Below, one piece after another: positions 26,518 to 38,406 of a stretch of DNA of 64,000 bases. Made by a program: the position numbers and the translations under genes. Location: the NCBI RefSeq assembly GCF_001049495.1, contig NZ_CDWI01000014.1:248001-312000 (forward strand). Direction: 5' to 3'. The notes under the pieces are model-generated. The model did not search any database, had not been told where the DNA came from, and saw only the letters and a program-made list of their open reading frames with translations. This DNA comes from Microbacterium sp. 3J1 (lineage in GTDB: Bacteria > Actinomycetota > Actinomycetes > Actinomycetales > Microbacteriaceae). How positions within the stretch are numbered: the stretch's first letter is position 1; the number at the start of each line of letters is the position of its first letter.

Positions 26518-28430
26518 CTACCGAGTGCTGGGCTGTCGGGAGGAGAGATGGTTGTGGATGTTCTGGGCGAGCACGGGTCCGATGCCCTGGACCTCTTCGA
26601 TCTGCCCGGGCTCGGCCGTGCGCAGCGCCGCCACGGAGCCGAAGTGCTTCAGCAGGACCTTGATCCGCGACGCCCCGAGACCGGGGACCTCGGCGAGCAC
26701 CGTGGTGATGTCGTTCTTGCGGCGCTTGCGCTGATGGGTGATGGCGAAACGGTGGGCTTCGTCGCGCAGTCTCTGCAGCAGGTAGAGCGACTCGCTCGTC
26801 CGCGGAAGGATCACGGGGAAGTCCTCGCCCGGCAGCCAGATCTCCTCGAGCCGCTTCGCGATGCCGCATACCGCGATCTCCGGATGCCCGGCGTCGCGGA
26901 GTGCGCGTGCCGCCGCCTCTACCTGCGGCTGTCCGCCGTCGACGAGAAGCAGCTGCGGTGGGTAGGCGAACCGTGGTCGCCGCTTCGCCGCCGGCTCCTG
27001 CTCGACCACCGCCTCGTCTTCGACCACGACCTCATCGACCTGCTCCTCGGGCCGGTCGAGGTAGGCCAGACGTCGTCGGAGCACCTGGTACATCGAGTCG
27101 GTGTCGTCGGTCGTCTCGGGGATGTTGAAGGAGCGGTACTGGTCTTTGCGAGGCAGCCCGTCTTCGAACACCACCATCGACGCGACGACGTTGGTCCCGC
27201 CCAGGTGGGAGATGTCGAAGCACTCGATGCGCAGGGGCGCCTCGGACATGCCCAGCGCCTCCTGCAGGTCGGTCAGCGCCTGCGTGCGGGCGACGTAGTC
27301 GCTGGTGCGACGCGTCTTGTGGCGGATCAGGGCCTGCTGAGCGTTGATGGTGGCCGTCCGCATGAGGTCGGCGCGCTGGCCGCGCTGCGGGACCGCGATC
27401 TCCACTCGCCGACCGCGCCTCTCCCGCAGCCAGACCTCGAGCTCTGCGGCATCGTCGGGCAGTGCGGGCACGAACACCCGCTTCGGTACGTCCTGAGCGT
27501 CGCCATAGGCACGCTGTACGACCTGGTCGACGAGATCGGCGGTCGAGATGTCGATCTCCTTCTCGATGGTGGTCGCCCGCACACCGCGGATGCGTCCGCC
27601 CCTGATCACGAAATGCTGCACCACCGCGGCGAGCTCGTCCTCGGCGATGCCGAACAGGTCGGCGTCCTCGTCCGAGGGGAGAACCAGCGCGCTCTTGCCG
27701 AGCACCGCGTCGATCGCTGTGAGCTTGTCCCGGTACTTCGCGGCCGCCTCGTAGTCCATGGCGGCGGAAGCGGCGAGCATGCGCTTGCGGAGCTCGCGGG
27801 TGAAGCGCTCGTCGCCGCCAGCCATGAAGGCGACGAAGTCGTCGACCATCGCGCGGTGCTCTTCGATCGACACCGTCATGGAACAGGGACCGCCGCACTT
27901 GCCGATCTGCCCCGGGAAGCAGGGCCTCCCCGTCTGCATCGCCCGCTTGTAGCTCGAGTCGCTGCAGGTGCGGATGGGGAACGCCTTCACCATCAGGTCG
28001 ATGGTTTCGTGCACCGCCCAGACCTTCGGGTAGGGACCGAAGTACCGGGCACCCGGGATCTTGTGGTTCCTGGTCACGATCACGCGCGGCGCCTCGTCTC
28101 CGAGGGTGACCGCCATGAACGGGTACGACTTGTCGTCCTTGTAGCGGACGTTGAAGGGTGGATCGAACTCCTTGATCCACATGTACTCCAGCTGCAGCGA
28201 ATCGACGTCGGTCGGCACGACCGTCCATTCGACCGATGCGGCCGTCGTCACCATGCGTCTGGTGCGCTCGTGCAGTGTCCTCAGCGGTGCGAAGTAGTTC
28301 GACAGTCGCTGCCGGAGATTCTTCGCCTTGCCGACGTAGAGCACGCGACCGTCGGCGTCTCGGAAGCGGTACACGCCGGGATCGGTGGGAATCTCACCGG
28401 TCCGCGGCTTGTACGGGAGCACGTCCGCCA

Positions 28431-28431
<1 letters not shown>
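26518..28431 (-). CDS. uvrC: UvrABC excinuclease subunit C
   Basis: UvrC makes both incisions in nucleotide excision repair. The 637-residue protein has an N-terminal GIY-YIG nuclease (PGVYRF and [12 protein letters not shown], about 18-45), a cysteine cluster ([16 protein letters not shown]), a UVR helix near 215, an RNase H-like domain with the conserved DGGQPQV, and a C-terminal helix-hairpin-helix pair. It begins inside the stop of uvrA (TGATG) and precedes rapZ. Confidence 0.97.
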
Positions 28432-31319
<2,888 letters not shown>

Positions 31320-31325
31320 CGAACA

Positions 31326-31331
31326 AGTCTA
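31326..31331 (-). promoter_or_regulatory. Leaderless -10 element of uvrA
   Basis: TAGACT reads leftward at 31331-31326 and GTG follows after 6 nt, with no Shine-Dalgarno between. This supports the chosen GTG start. A -35 is not evident. Confidence 0.55.
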
Positions 31332-31387
31332 CGAGGGGCCACCGACATTGGCTCCGTGAGTGCTCCCAGGAAGCACTCGATCCGCCG

Positions 31388-31831
31388 TCAGCGAGCGGCG
31401 GGCCGGCGGCCGGCGAAGGCCGCGAGACCGTCGCGCAGCGTCGCGATCTCCTGCATCTCCATCCCGACGGCCGACATCACCTGCCGCGGCACGTCGAGCG
31501 CCCGCTCTCGCAGGGCTCGTCCGGCGTCCGTGAGCGTGATGTCGAGTCGGCGCTCGTCCTGCGAGCTGCGCTGCCGGGCCACGAGGCCGTCGGCCTCGAG
31601 CCGCTTGACGAGGGGCGACGCGGTGGCCGGATCCAGAGCGAGATCGGCGGCCAGATCGTTGAGAGGACGCGGCGCCCGCTCCCACAGCGCGAGCATCACG
31701 AGGTACTGCGGATGCGTCAGTCCGAGCGGCTCCAGGATCGGGCGGTAGACCGCCACGACGTTCCGCGCCGCGGTCACGAGGGCGAAGCAGAGCTGATTGT
31801 CGAGCTTCAGCAGATCGTCGGAGGTGGTCAC
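31388..31831 (-). CDS. MarR/OhrR-family transcriptional regulator
   Basis: The 147-residue winged-helix protein resembles the organic-peroxide sensor OhrR: Cys15 in NQLCFAL is where OhrR has its peroxidatic cysteine, and Tyr29 lies in the matching position. The DNA-binding wing is DERRLDITLT. Such regulators repress a divergent gene until oxidised. GTG 31831 has no ribosome site; TATAGT ends 7 nt before it. The divergent neighbour here encodes a small zinc-ribbon protein, not an Ohr peroxidase, so the regulon is unclear. Confidence 0.85.
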   Translation of the reverse strand: MTTSDDLLKLDNQLCFALVTAARNVVAVYRPILEPLGLTHPQYLVMLALWERAPRPLNDLAADLALDPATASPLVKRLEADGLVARQRSSQDERRLDITLTDAGRALRERALDVPRQVMSAVGMEMQEIATLRDGLAAFAGRRPAAR

Positions 31832-31838
31832 GTGGTCG

Positions 31839-31871
31839 ACTATACAACGACCCTAATAGTTAGTACACTAA
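31839..31871. promoter_or_regulatory. Divergent leaderless promoters with palindromic operator
   Basis: TATAGT (31844-31839) precedes the OhrR-like GTG by 7 nt, and TACACT (31864-31869) precedes the plus-strand ATG by 7 nt. TTAGT-AC-ACTAA at 31860-31871 is a perfect 5-2-5 palindrome overlapping the plus-strand -10. It is the natural binding site for the MarR-type regulator on both promoters. Confidence 0.6.
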
Positions 31872-31876
31872 TCAAC

Positions 31877-32119
31877 ATGTCACAGTCCGGCGACCGTCCC
31901 CCGCTTCGCTCCCGCATCAGGGAGGCGGGCGGGCTCTACGCGTGGATCAACACGAATCTCATCAGATTCGCCGGCCCCGCCTCCGTGGGACCGTACGAGA
32001 AGACGCCGCCCCCGAGCGCGGCGGAGCGTGCAGAACGCGCATGCCCGCTCTGCGGCGCGCCCATGACTCAGCACGAGATTGACCGCAGCGGCCCCAAGCC
32101 GCTCATGCACTGCCCCTGA
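31877..32119 (+). CDS. Small zinc-ribbon-like protein divergent from the OhrR-like regulator
   Basis: The 80-residue protein has an N-terminal helical part and a C-terminal CPLCGAP...MHCP arrangement that could bind zinc (C-X2-C, with His and a late Cys). ATG 31877 is the first start after a -10 element 7 nt upstream, and there is no ribosome site. I do not recognise a family. The 5' end lies in the operator region, so it is probably controlled by the divergent regulator. It could be a nucleic-acid-binding or redox-responsive mini-protein. Confidence 0.6.
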   Translation: MSQSGDRPPLRSRIREAGGLYAWINTNLIRFAGPASVGPYEKTPPPSAAERAERACPLCGAPMTQHEIDRSGPKPLMHCP

Positions 32120-32166
32120 TCGATCCCCGGTCGGTGGCGACCGCACACGCCGCCCGGCCCGAGCCG

Positions 32167-32499
32167 TCAGTTCGCGGTCGAGGCGTCCTCCCGGGCCACG
32201 TCGAGCCAGAAGACCAGATCGTCGTCATCGGCCACTGCCGCCGGCGAGACGTCGAGCCATCCCGTCCCCATCGTCTGGGGCCCCATGACGGCGACGGCCA
32301 CCCCTGGTCGCATGGCGAGGGCCGCCCCGTTCTCCTCATCGACCCGGACGAGGAGCACACCGCCCTTGCGCGCACCGACGAGGATACGACCGTTCAGCAG
32401 GAATGCGCGTGTGCCGAACATCCGCTTCTCCTCGACGTCGGCACCCGAGGTGAGCAGCGCACGCACTCGGTCGGCGAGTTCCTCCTGTGGGGCGTCCAT
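32167..32499 (-). CDS. TfoX N-terminal domain protein
   Basis: The 110-residue protein matches the N-terminal domain of TfoX/Sxy: EEKRMFGTRAFLLNGRILVGARKGG, then an RVDEE turn and a C-terminal FWLDVA helix. The full TfoX C-terminal domain, involved in competence control of gammaproteobacteria, is absent. Short single-domain versions are common in actinobacteria and have no settled function. ATG 32499 is preceded by GGGAGGG. It ends 47 nt after the convergent zinc-ribbon gene and begins 16 nt after uvrB. Confidence 0.8.
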   Translation of the reverse strand: MDAPQEELADRVRALLTSGADVEEKRMFGTRAFLLNGRILVGARKGGVLLVRVDEENGAALAMRPGVAVAVMGPQTMGTGWLDVSPAAVADDDDLVFWLDVAREDASTAN

Positions 32500-32515
32500 C
32501 CGCCCTCCCTTCGGC

Positions 32516-34588
32516 TCAGGCGTGTCCGGCGCGCTCCATTGCGCGAAGCTCCTTCTTGAGGTCCTGCACCTCGTCGCGCAGGCGCCCCGCCAGCTCGAAC
32601 TTGAGCTCGGAGGCCGCCGCGAGCATCTGGTCGGAGAGGTCCTGGATGGTCGCCTCGAGCTGCTGCGCCCCCTCCGCGGCGATGCCGGTGCGGCGCAGGT
32701 TCGGTGTCGGCGACTTGCCCTTGCCGCTGGCCCGTCCTCGTCCCGACATCATGTCGGCCGTGTCCGCGCCTTCTCGGGCGAGCACCTCGGTGATGTCGGC
32801 GATCCGCTTGCGCAGCGGCTGCGGATCGATGCCGTGTTCCTTGTTGTAGGCGAGCTGCTTGTCTCGGCGCCGATCGGTCTCCTCGATCGCCTTCGCCATC
32901 GAGTCGGTGATCTTGTCGGCGTACATGTGGACTTCGCCGGATACGTTTCGCGCGGCGCGGCCGATGGTCTGGATGAGGGAGGTCCCCGACCGGAGGAAGC
33001 CCTCCTTGTCGGCGTCGAGAATCGCCACCAGCGACACCTCCGGCAGGTCGAGACCCTCTCGGAGGAGGTTGATGCCGACGAGGACGTCGTAGACGCCGGC
33101 TCTCAGCTCGCTGAGCAGCTCGACGCGCCGCAGCGTGTCGACGTCGGAGTGGAGATAACGCACCCGCACACCGTGCTCGCCCAGGAAGTCGGTGAGCTCT
33201 TCGGACATCTTCTTCGTCAGCGTCGTCACGAGCACGCGCTCATCCCGTTCCACGCGGATCCGGATCTCCTCGAGGAGATCATCGATCTGCCCCTTCGAGG
33301 GCTTCACGACGATGTGCGGATCGACGAGTCCGGTCGGGCGGATGATCTGCTCGACCACGCCGTCGGCGATACCCATCTCGTACTTCCCGGGAGTCGCCGA
33401 GAGATACACGGTCTGACCGATGCGGTTCTTGAATTCGTCCCACCGCAGCGGTCGATTGTCCATCGCGCTCGGCAGACGGAAGCCGTGGTCGACGAGGGTG
33501 CGCTTGCGGGAGGCATCACCCTCGTACATCGCGCCGATCTGCGGCACGGTCACGTGCGACTCGTCGATGACGAGCAGGAAATCGTCGGGGAAGAAGTCGA
33601 GGAGCGTGTGCGGCGGCTCGCCCGGCATCCGGCCGTCCATGTGCCGAGAGTAGTTCTCGATGCCCGAGCAGAAGCCGAGCTGCTGGAGCATCTCGAGATC
33701 GAAGGTCGTGCGCATGCGCAGCCGCTGCGCCTCGAGCAGCTTGCCCTGTCGCTCGAACTCCTTGAGGCGCTCCTCGAGCTCGTGCTCGATGGTGCCGATC
33801 GAACGCTGGATCACGTCCGTCCCGGCCACGTAGTGCGACGCGGGGAAGATCGGCACGGAGTCGAGCTTCTCGATCACCTCTCCGGTGAGCGGGTGCAGCG
33901 AGTACAGCCCCTCGATCTCATCTCCGAACAGCTCGATGCGGATCGCGTGCTCCTCGTACACCGGGATGATCTCGATGGTGTCGCCGCGGACCCGGAAGTT
34001 CCCTCGCGAGAAGTCGACGTCGTTGCGGTTGTACTGCATGGCGATGAACTGGCGGATGAGGGCGTCACGGTCGTACCTCTCCCCCACCTGCAGCGCGACC
34101 ATCGCGCGCAGATACTCCTCGGGCGCGCCGAGGCCGTAGATGCATGAGACGGTGGAGACCACCACGACGTCGCGTCGGCTGAGGAGCGAGTTCGTCGTCG
34201 AGTGCCGCAGACGCTCCACCTCGGCGTTGATCGAGGAGTCCTTCTCGATGAAGGTGTCCGTCTGCGGGACGTAGGCCTCGGGCTGGTAGTAGTCGTAATA
34301 CGAGACGAAGTACTCGACGGCGTTGTTCGGCATGAGCTCGCGGAACTCGTTCGCCAGCTGAGCCGCCAGGGTCTTGTTGTGAGCGAGGACGAGGGTCGGT
34401 CGCTGAACCTGCTCGACCAGCCAGGCCGTGGTCGCCGACTTGCCGGTACCCGTCGCGCCGAGCAGCACGATGTCGGTCTCGCCGGCGTTGATGCGGGCGG
34501 CGAGGTCGGCGATGGCCTTCGGCTGGTCGCCGGCGGGCGCGTACTCGCTGATGACCTCGAACGGACGGACGCTGCGGGTGGTCTGCAT
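32516..34588 (-). CDS. uvrB: UvrABC excinuclease subunit B
   Basis: UvrB is the helicase-like damage-verification subunit. The 690-residue protein has Walker A GATGTGKS near residue 41-48, the beta-hairpin [16 protein letters not shown], helicase motifs (DESHVT, GRAARN) and a C-terminal UVR domain that contacts UvrC. ATG 34588 has GGAGG upstream. It lies in the same region as uvrA and uvrC but is separated by the OhrR-like locus. Confidence 0.97.
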   Translation of the reverse strand: MQTTRSVRPFEVISEYAPAGDQPKAIADLAARINAGETDIVLLGATGTGKSATTAWLVEQVQRPTLVLAHNKTLAAQLANEFRELMPNNAVEYFVSYYDYYQPEAYVPQTDTFIEKDSSINAEVERLRHSTTNSLLSRRDVVVVSTVSCIYGLGAPEEYLRAMVALQVGERYDRDALIRQFIAMQYNRNDVDFSRGNFRVRGDTIEIIPVYEEHAIRIELFGDEIEGLYSLHPLTGEVIEKLDSVPIFPASHYVAGTDVIQRSIGTIEHELEERLKEFERQGKLLEAQRLRMRTTFDLEMLQQLGFCSGIENYSRHMDGRMPGEPPHTLLDFFPDDFLLVIDESHVTVPQIGAMYEGDASRKRTLVDHGFRLPSAMDNRPLRWDEFKNRIGQTVYLSATPGKYEMGIADGVVEQIIRPTGLVDPHIVVKPSKGQIDDLLEEIRIRVERDERVLVTTLTKKMSEELTDFLGEHGVRVRYLHSDVDTLRRVELLSELRAGVYDVLVGINLLREGLDLPEVSLVAILDADKEGFLRSGTSLIQTIGRAARNVSGEVHMYADKITDSMAKAIEETDRRRDKQLAYNKEHGIDPQPLRKRIADITEVLAREGADTADMMSGRGRASGKGKSPTPNLRRTGIAAEGAQQLEATIQDLSDQMLAAASELKFELAGRLRDEVQDLKKELRAMERAGHA

Positions 34589-34681
34589 TCCTCCAGCGTA
34601 TGCCGGGCCACGGACATCGGGGGCGGTGTCCGTCAGAGCTGCCCACTGGTCGGGATATGATCGGCCACCGACGGACCCGTG

Positions 34682-35893
34682 TCAGGTGAGCGGCGTCGCG
34701 CCCCCGGCGTTCCGCAGCGAGACGAGAGCAACAGCGGCGGCCGTCGCACACAGCGCGACGATCGCGGCCACGAACCACTGCCAGTCTCCGACGCCGAAGA
34801 CGATCCCCAGCAGCCACCCGAAGAGGCTCGAGCCGGCGTAGTACCCGAAGTAGTACAGGGAAGAGGCCTGGGCCCTCCCCTCCCGCGCGCTCTCGATCGG
34901 GACCCAACCCGACGCCACGGCGTGCGCACCGAAGAACCCGGCAGTGAAAAGCAGGAGACCGGCGAGAACGACGACGGTGATCGGCGTGAGCATCGCCGCC
35001 GCTCCGGTCACCATCACGACGATGGATCCGAGCAGCACCGGGTACCGCCCGATGCGCGACGCGAGGGACCCTGCCCAGGGCGAGGAGAGCGTCCCGGCGA
35101 GGTAGGCGAGGAAGAGGAGCGTGACCAGCCACGCCGGCAGATCGAAAGGAGGCATCGACAGATGGAAGCCGAGGTAGTTGTACACCGCGACGAATGCGCC
35201 CATGAGGAGGAATCCCTGCGCGTAGAGAGCCCGCTGCGCGCTCGATCGGAGAGGCGCGAGAAGGCGGGCTCCGACCCCGGTGGGCCCCGCCTCTCGCATG
35301 GGGATGAATCCCTGTGCACGCGGCACGAGCCACAGGAAGAGCACTGCGGCGAGGGCGCACATGCCGGCCACCGTCCCCATGCCGAGCCGCCATCCTCCGA
35401 GTTCGCCGACGATCCCCGACACGATGCGGCCGAGAAGCCCGCCGACCGTCGTCCCGGCGATGTAGCTGCCCGCCGCTGCAGCCGCACTCCTCGCGCTCAC
35501 CTCCTCGCTGAGGTAGGCGAGTGCGACGGCCGGCACGGCACCCAGCGCCACCCCCTCGAGCAGTCGGAGCGCGAGCAGCATCTCCATTCCGGCGCTGAGG
35601 GGAGCCATGAGACCGAATGCCGTCGCGGTGAGTATCCCGAGCGCCATGGCCGGCACCCGCCCGACACGGTCCGCCACGAGCGACCACGGGATGACGGCCG
35701 CAGCGAGTCCCAGCGTCGCGGCCGACACGCTGAGCGCAGCCGTCGCCGGGGAGATGCCGAGACCGTCCGACAGCTGCGGCAGCACGGCCTGCGGCGAGTA
35801 GAGCTGCGCGAACGTCGCGATCCCGGCGAAGAACAACCCGACGATCAGACGCCGATACGTCGGCATCCCCGGCGAGTGTCCGGTGAACGTCAC
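34682..35893 (-). CDS. MFS transporter (drug/metabolite exporter-like)
   Basis: The 403-residue protein has 12 predicted membrane helices with the family loop VADRVGRVP between helices 2 and 3, and a FFGAHAVASGW segment in the second half. Its layout resembles YnfM-type antiporters. GTG 35893 overlaps the coaE stop by 4 nt, so the two are expressed together. The substrate is not indicated by the sequence. Confidence 0.85.
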   Translation of the reverse strand: MTFTGHSPGMPTYRRLIVGLFFAGIATFAQLYSPQAVLPQLSDGLGISPATAALSVSAATLGLAAAVIPWSLVADRVGRVPAMALGILTATAFGLMAPLSAGMEMLLALRLLEGVALGAVPAVALAYLSEEVSARSAAAAAGSYIAGTTVGGLLGRIVSGIVGELGGWRLGMGTVAGMCALAAVLFLWLVPRAQGFIPMREAGPTGVGARLLAPLRSSAQRALYAQGFLLMGAFVAVYNYLGFHLSMPPFDLPAWLVTLLFLAYLAGTLSSPWAGSLASRIGRYPVLLGSIVVMVTGAAAMLTPITVVVLAGLLLFTAGFFGAHAVASGWVPIESAREGRAQASSLYYFGYYAGSSLFGWLLGIVFGVGDWQWFVAAIVALCATAAAVALVSLRNAGGATPLT

Positions 35894-36489
35894 CGCGCGC
35901 GGATCCGCTCCCAGAGGGCATCCGTCTGAGCGACGGTCTCGTCGAGCGATCCGGAGGTGTCGACCACCTCGTCGGCGATCGCGAGACGACGATCGTCGGG
36001 GACCTGGGCGTCGATGCGCGCCTGCGCGGCCTCCTCCGTCATCCCGCGGAGCTCGACGAGTCGGCGCCTGCGCTCAGCGGCGGGTGCATGCGCCACGACG
36101 ATGAGATCCCACGGGTCGTCGACTCTGGCCTCCACGAGCAGCGGCACGTCGTAGACAACGACGGCGTGCGGGTCGGCGGCCGACGCCTCGGAGAACCGAC
36201 GCTGCGACTCCTCGCGCACGGCCGGGTGGACGATCGCGTTCAAGCGCGACAGGAGATCCTGGTCTCCGAACACCCGAGCTCCGAGCGCCGCTCGGTCAAG
36301 GGACCCGTCGTCCGAGACGACCTCCGATCCGAAGGTCTGCGCGATCTTCTCCAGCACCGGGGTTCCGGGCGCCTGAACATCGCGGACGATCTGATCCGCG
36401 TCGACGATCACGGCACCGTGGTCGGCGAGACGCCGGGCGATCGTGGATTTCCCTGATGCGATGCCGCCGGTGAGCGCGATGAGAGGCAT
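35890..36489 (-). CDS. coaE: Dephospho-CoA kinase
   Basis: CoaE catalyses the last step of coenzyme A synthesis. The 199-residue P-loop kinase has GGIASGKST at 8-16, a conserved DADQIVRD and the family DVPLLVE segment. ATG 36489 has no ribosome site, but TAGACT ends 6 nt upstream, indicating a leaderless message. The MFS gene starts at its stop. A CoA-binding protein gene lies just upstream on the same strand. Confidence 0.95.
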   Translation of the reverse strand: MPLIALTGGIASGKSTIARRLADHGAVIVDADQIVRDVQAPGTPVLEKIAQTFGSEVVSDDGSLDRAALGARVFGDQDLLSRLNAIVHPAVREESQRRFSEASAADPHAVVVYDVPLLVEARVDDPWDLIVVAHAPAAERRRRLVELRGMTEEAAQARIDAQVPDDRRLAIADEVVDTSGSLDETVAQTDALWERIRAR

Positions 36490-36495
36490 GACGTC

Positions 36496-36501
36496 AGTCT
36501 A
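36496..36501 (-). promoter_or_regulatory. Leaderless -10 element of coaE
   Basis: TAGACT reads leftward and ATG follows after 6 nt. A weak CTGAGC -35 (36524-36519) is 17 bp further and overlaps the stop of the CoA-binding protein gene. Confidence 0.55.
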
Positions 36502-36520
36502 GGGTTCGGCGGTCGCGGGC

Positions 36521-37105
36521 TCAGCGCGCGAGAAGCTGCCGTCGCGAGCTGATGACCCCCGTGTCGAATCCGGCGAGGTGGAGCCCGCCGTGGAATCGCG
36601 CATGCTCGATCTTGATGCAGCGGTCCATCACGACGGCGAGGCCTGCGGACTCCGCGATGGCCGCCGCATCCTCGTTCCACGACCCCAGCTGCAGCCACAG
36701 AGTCTGCGCGCCGGCCTCGATCGCCTCCTGGGCGACACCGGGCAGGTCGTCGTGGCGGCGGAAGACGTCGACGATGTCGGGCGCCACCGGAAGGTCGGCG
36801 AGCGAGGCGTAGACCGGTTGGCCGAGGATCTCGGTCTCGCGCGGGTTGACGAGGTAGACCTCGTATCCGGTGCTCGACAGCAGGTAGGTCGCCACGAAGT
36901 ACGAGGCGCGCGACGGATTGTTGGATGCGCCGACGATCGCGATCGACCTGGCGCGGCGGAGAACCTCGAACCGCTGCTGCGGCCCCGGCCCGGTCCAGCT
37001 CCGCTCCGGTTCACGACCGGTGGTCCCTGGCAGGGCGCATGCCGCAGCATCCGCGACCGGAGGCAGTGCGCAGGCGTCTGCCGAGGCGGAGTTCGTCGAG
37101 CTCAT
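36521..37105 (-). CDS. CoA-binding domain protein (YccU-like)
   Basis: The 194-residue cytoplasmic protein has a Rossmann CoA-binding domain: IAIVGASNNPSRAS near residue 56, VYLVNPRE, and a C-terminal VVMDRCIKIEH block with the conserved cysteine. The first 45 residues are a low-complexity extension. It is the last gene of the ABC-Acs-MetY run, joined by a 4-nt overlap with the sulfhydrylase gene. It may sense or bind CoA-linked intermediates; its activity is unknown in any family member I know. Confidence 0.85.
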   Translation of the reverse strand: MSSTNSASADACALPPVADAAACALPGTTGREPERSWTGPGPQQRFEVLRRARSIAIVGASNNPSRASYFVATYLLSSTGYEVYLVNPRETEILGQPVYASLADLPVAPDIVDVFRRHDDLPGVAQEAIEAGAQTLWLQLGSWNEDAAAIAESAGLAVVMDRCIKIEHARFHGGLHLAGFDTGVISSRRQLLAR

Positions 37106-38406
37106 CGGTCGTGTCCCGTCGCCGTGGTGAGAGCCTGGTCGAGGTCCCAGATGATGTCCTCGGCGTCTTCGAGACCGACCGAGATGCGGATGAGGTCAGG
37201 GCGCACGCCGGCTGCGGCGAGCTGCGCCTCGGTCAGCTGCCGATGAGTGGTGGATGCCGGATGGATGACGAGCGTGCGCGCGTCCCCGATATTGGCCAGA
37301 TGCGAGGCGAGCTGGAGGCTCTCGATCAGCTTCTCCCCCGCCACGCGACCGTCGTCGGAACGCACACCGAACGCGAACACCGATCCGGGTCCGAGCGGCA
37401 GGTACTTCGCTGCGCGCTCATGATGCGGATGCCCCTCGAGGCCTGCCCAGGTGACGTACTCCACGCGAGGGTCCGAGGCGAGCCAGTCGGCGACGATCCG
37501 GGCGTTAGCCACGTGCGCGTCGATGCGCTGCGGGAGGGTCTCCACTCCCTGGAGCAGGTTGAACGCGGATTGCGGACTCAGCGCGGGGCCGATATCGCGC
37601 AGCTGCTCGGTGCGCAGCTTCGTGAGGAACCCGTACTCGCCGAAGTTGTCCCACCACCGGATCCCGCCGTAGGACTCGACGGGCTCGGTCATCTGCGGGA
37701 ACCGCCCGTTGCCCCAGTCGAAGGTGCCCTTCTCGATCACGACGCCGCCGAGTGTGGTGCCGTGGCCGCCGAGGAACTTCGTGACCGAGTGGATCACGAT
37801 GTCGGCACCGTGTTCGAGGGGCCGCGCGAGGTACGGCGTGGCCAGCGTCGCGTCCACGACGAGCGGAACGCCGGCCGCGTGCGCGACCTCTGCGAGTCCC
37901 TCGATGTCGGCGATCTCCCCCGACGGGTTGCCGATCATCTCTACGTAGACGACCTTGGTCTCCGGGCGTATCGCGGCGGCGTAGTCCGCAGGATCCGTGG
38001 AGGCGACGAACGTCGTCTCCACACCGAAGCGCCGCAGCGTGACGTCGAGCTGGGTGACCGTACCGCCGTACAGCTGTGCGGCGGCGACCACGTGGTCTCC
38101 GGCACCGACGAGCGCCGCGAACGTGATGAACTCGGCGCTCATGCCGGATGCCGTCGCAACCGCTCCGATCCCGCCCTCGAGCGAGGCGAGCCGCTCCTCC
38201 AGCGCGGCGACCGTGGGGTTGCCGATGCGCGAGTAGATGTTGCCGTACTTCTGCAGGGCGAACAGGTTGCCCGCGTCCGCCGCGTCGTCGAACACGAACG
38301 ACGTCGTCTGGTAGATCGGGACCGCACGAGCGCCCGTGGATGCATCGGGCGTGCCGCCCGCGTGCAGGGCTCGCGTCCTGAATCCGAAGCGATGTTCTTC
38401 CGTCAT
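37102..38406 (-). CDS. metY: O-acetylhomoserine sulfhydrylase (PLP-dependent)
   Basis: The enzyme makes homocysteine from O-acetylhomoserine and sulfide, releasing acetate. The 434-residue PLP protein of the Cys/Met metabolism family has the cofactor lysine at 210 in HSVTKFLGGHG and the YSRIGNPT block (58-65) of this subfamily. ATG 38406 is preceded by an upstream gene whose stop overlaps it (ATGA). Coupling to an acetyl-CoA synthetase is striking, because acetate is the by-product of this reaction. Confidence 0.92.
   Translation of the reverse strand: MTEEHRFGFRTRALHAGGTPDASTGARAVPIYQTTSFVFDDAADAGNLFALQKYGNIYSRIGNPTVAALEERLASLEGGIGAVATASGMSAEFITFAALVGAGDHVVAAAQLYGGTVTQLDVTLRRFGVETTFVASTDPADYAAAIRPETKVVYVEMIGNPSGEIADIEGLAEVAHAAGVPLVVDATLATPYLARPLEHGADIVIHSVTKFLGGHGTTLGGVVIEKGTFDWGNGRFPQMTEPVESYGGIRWWDNFGEYGFLTKLRTEQLRDIGPALSPQSAFNLLQGVETLPQRIDAHVANARIVADWLASDPRVEYVTWAGLEGHPHHERAAKYLPLGPGSVFAFGVRSDDGRVAGEKLIESLQLASHLANIGDARTLVIHPASTTHRQLTEAQLAAAGVRPDLIRISVGLEDAEDIIWDLDQALTTATGHDR

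Noticed and set aside
31320..31387. SOS (LexA) box in front of uvrA
   Set aside because: No GAAC-N4-GTTC-type palindrome is present, and the 68-bp gap has only the leaderless -10.
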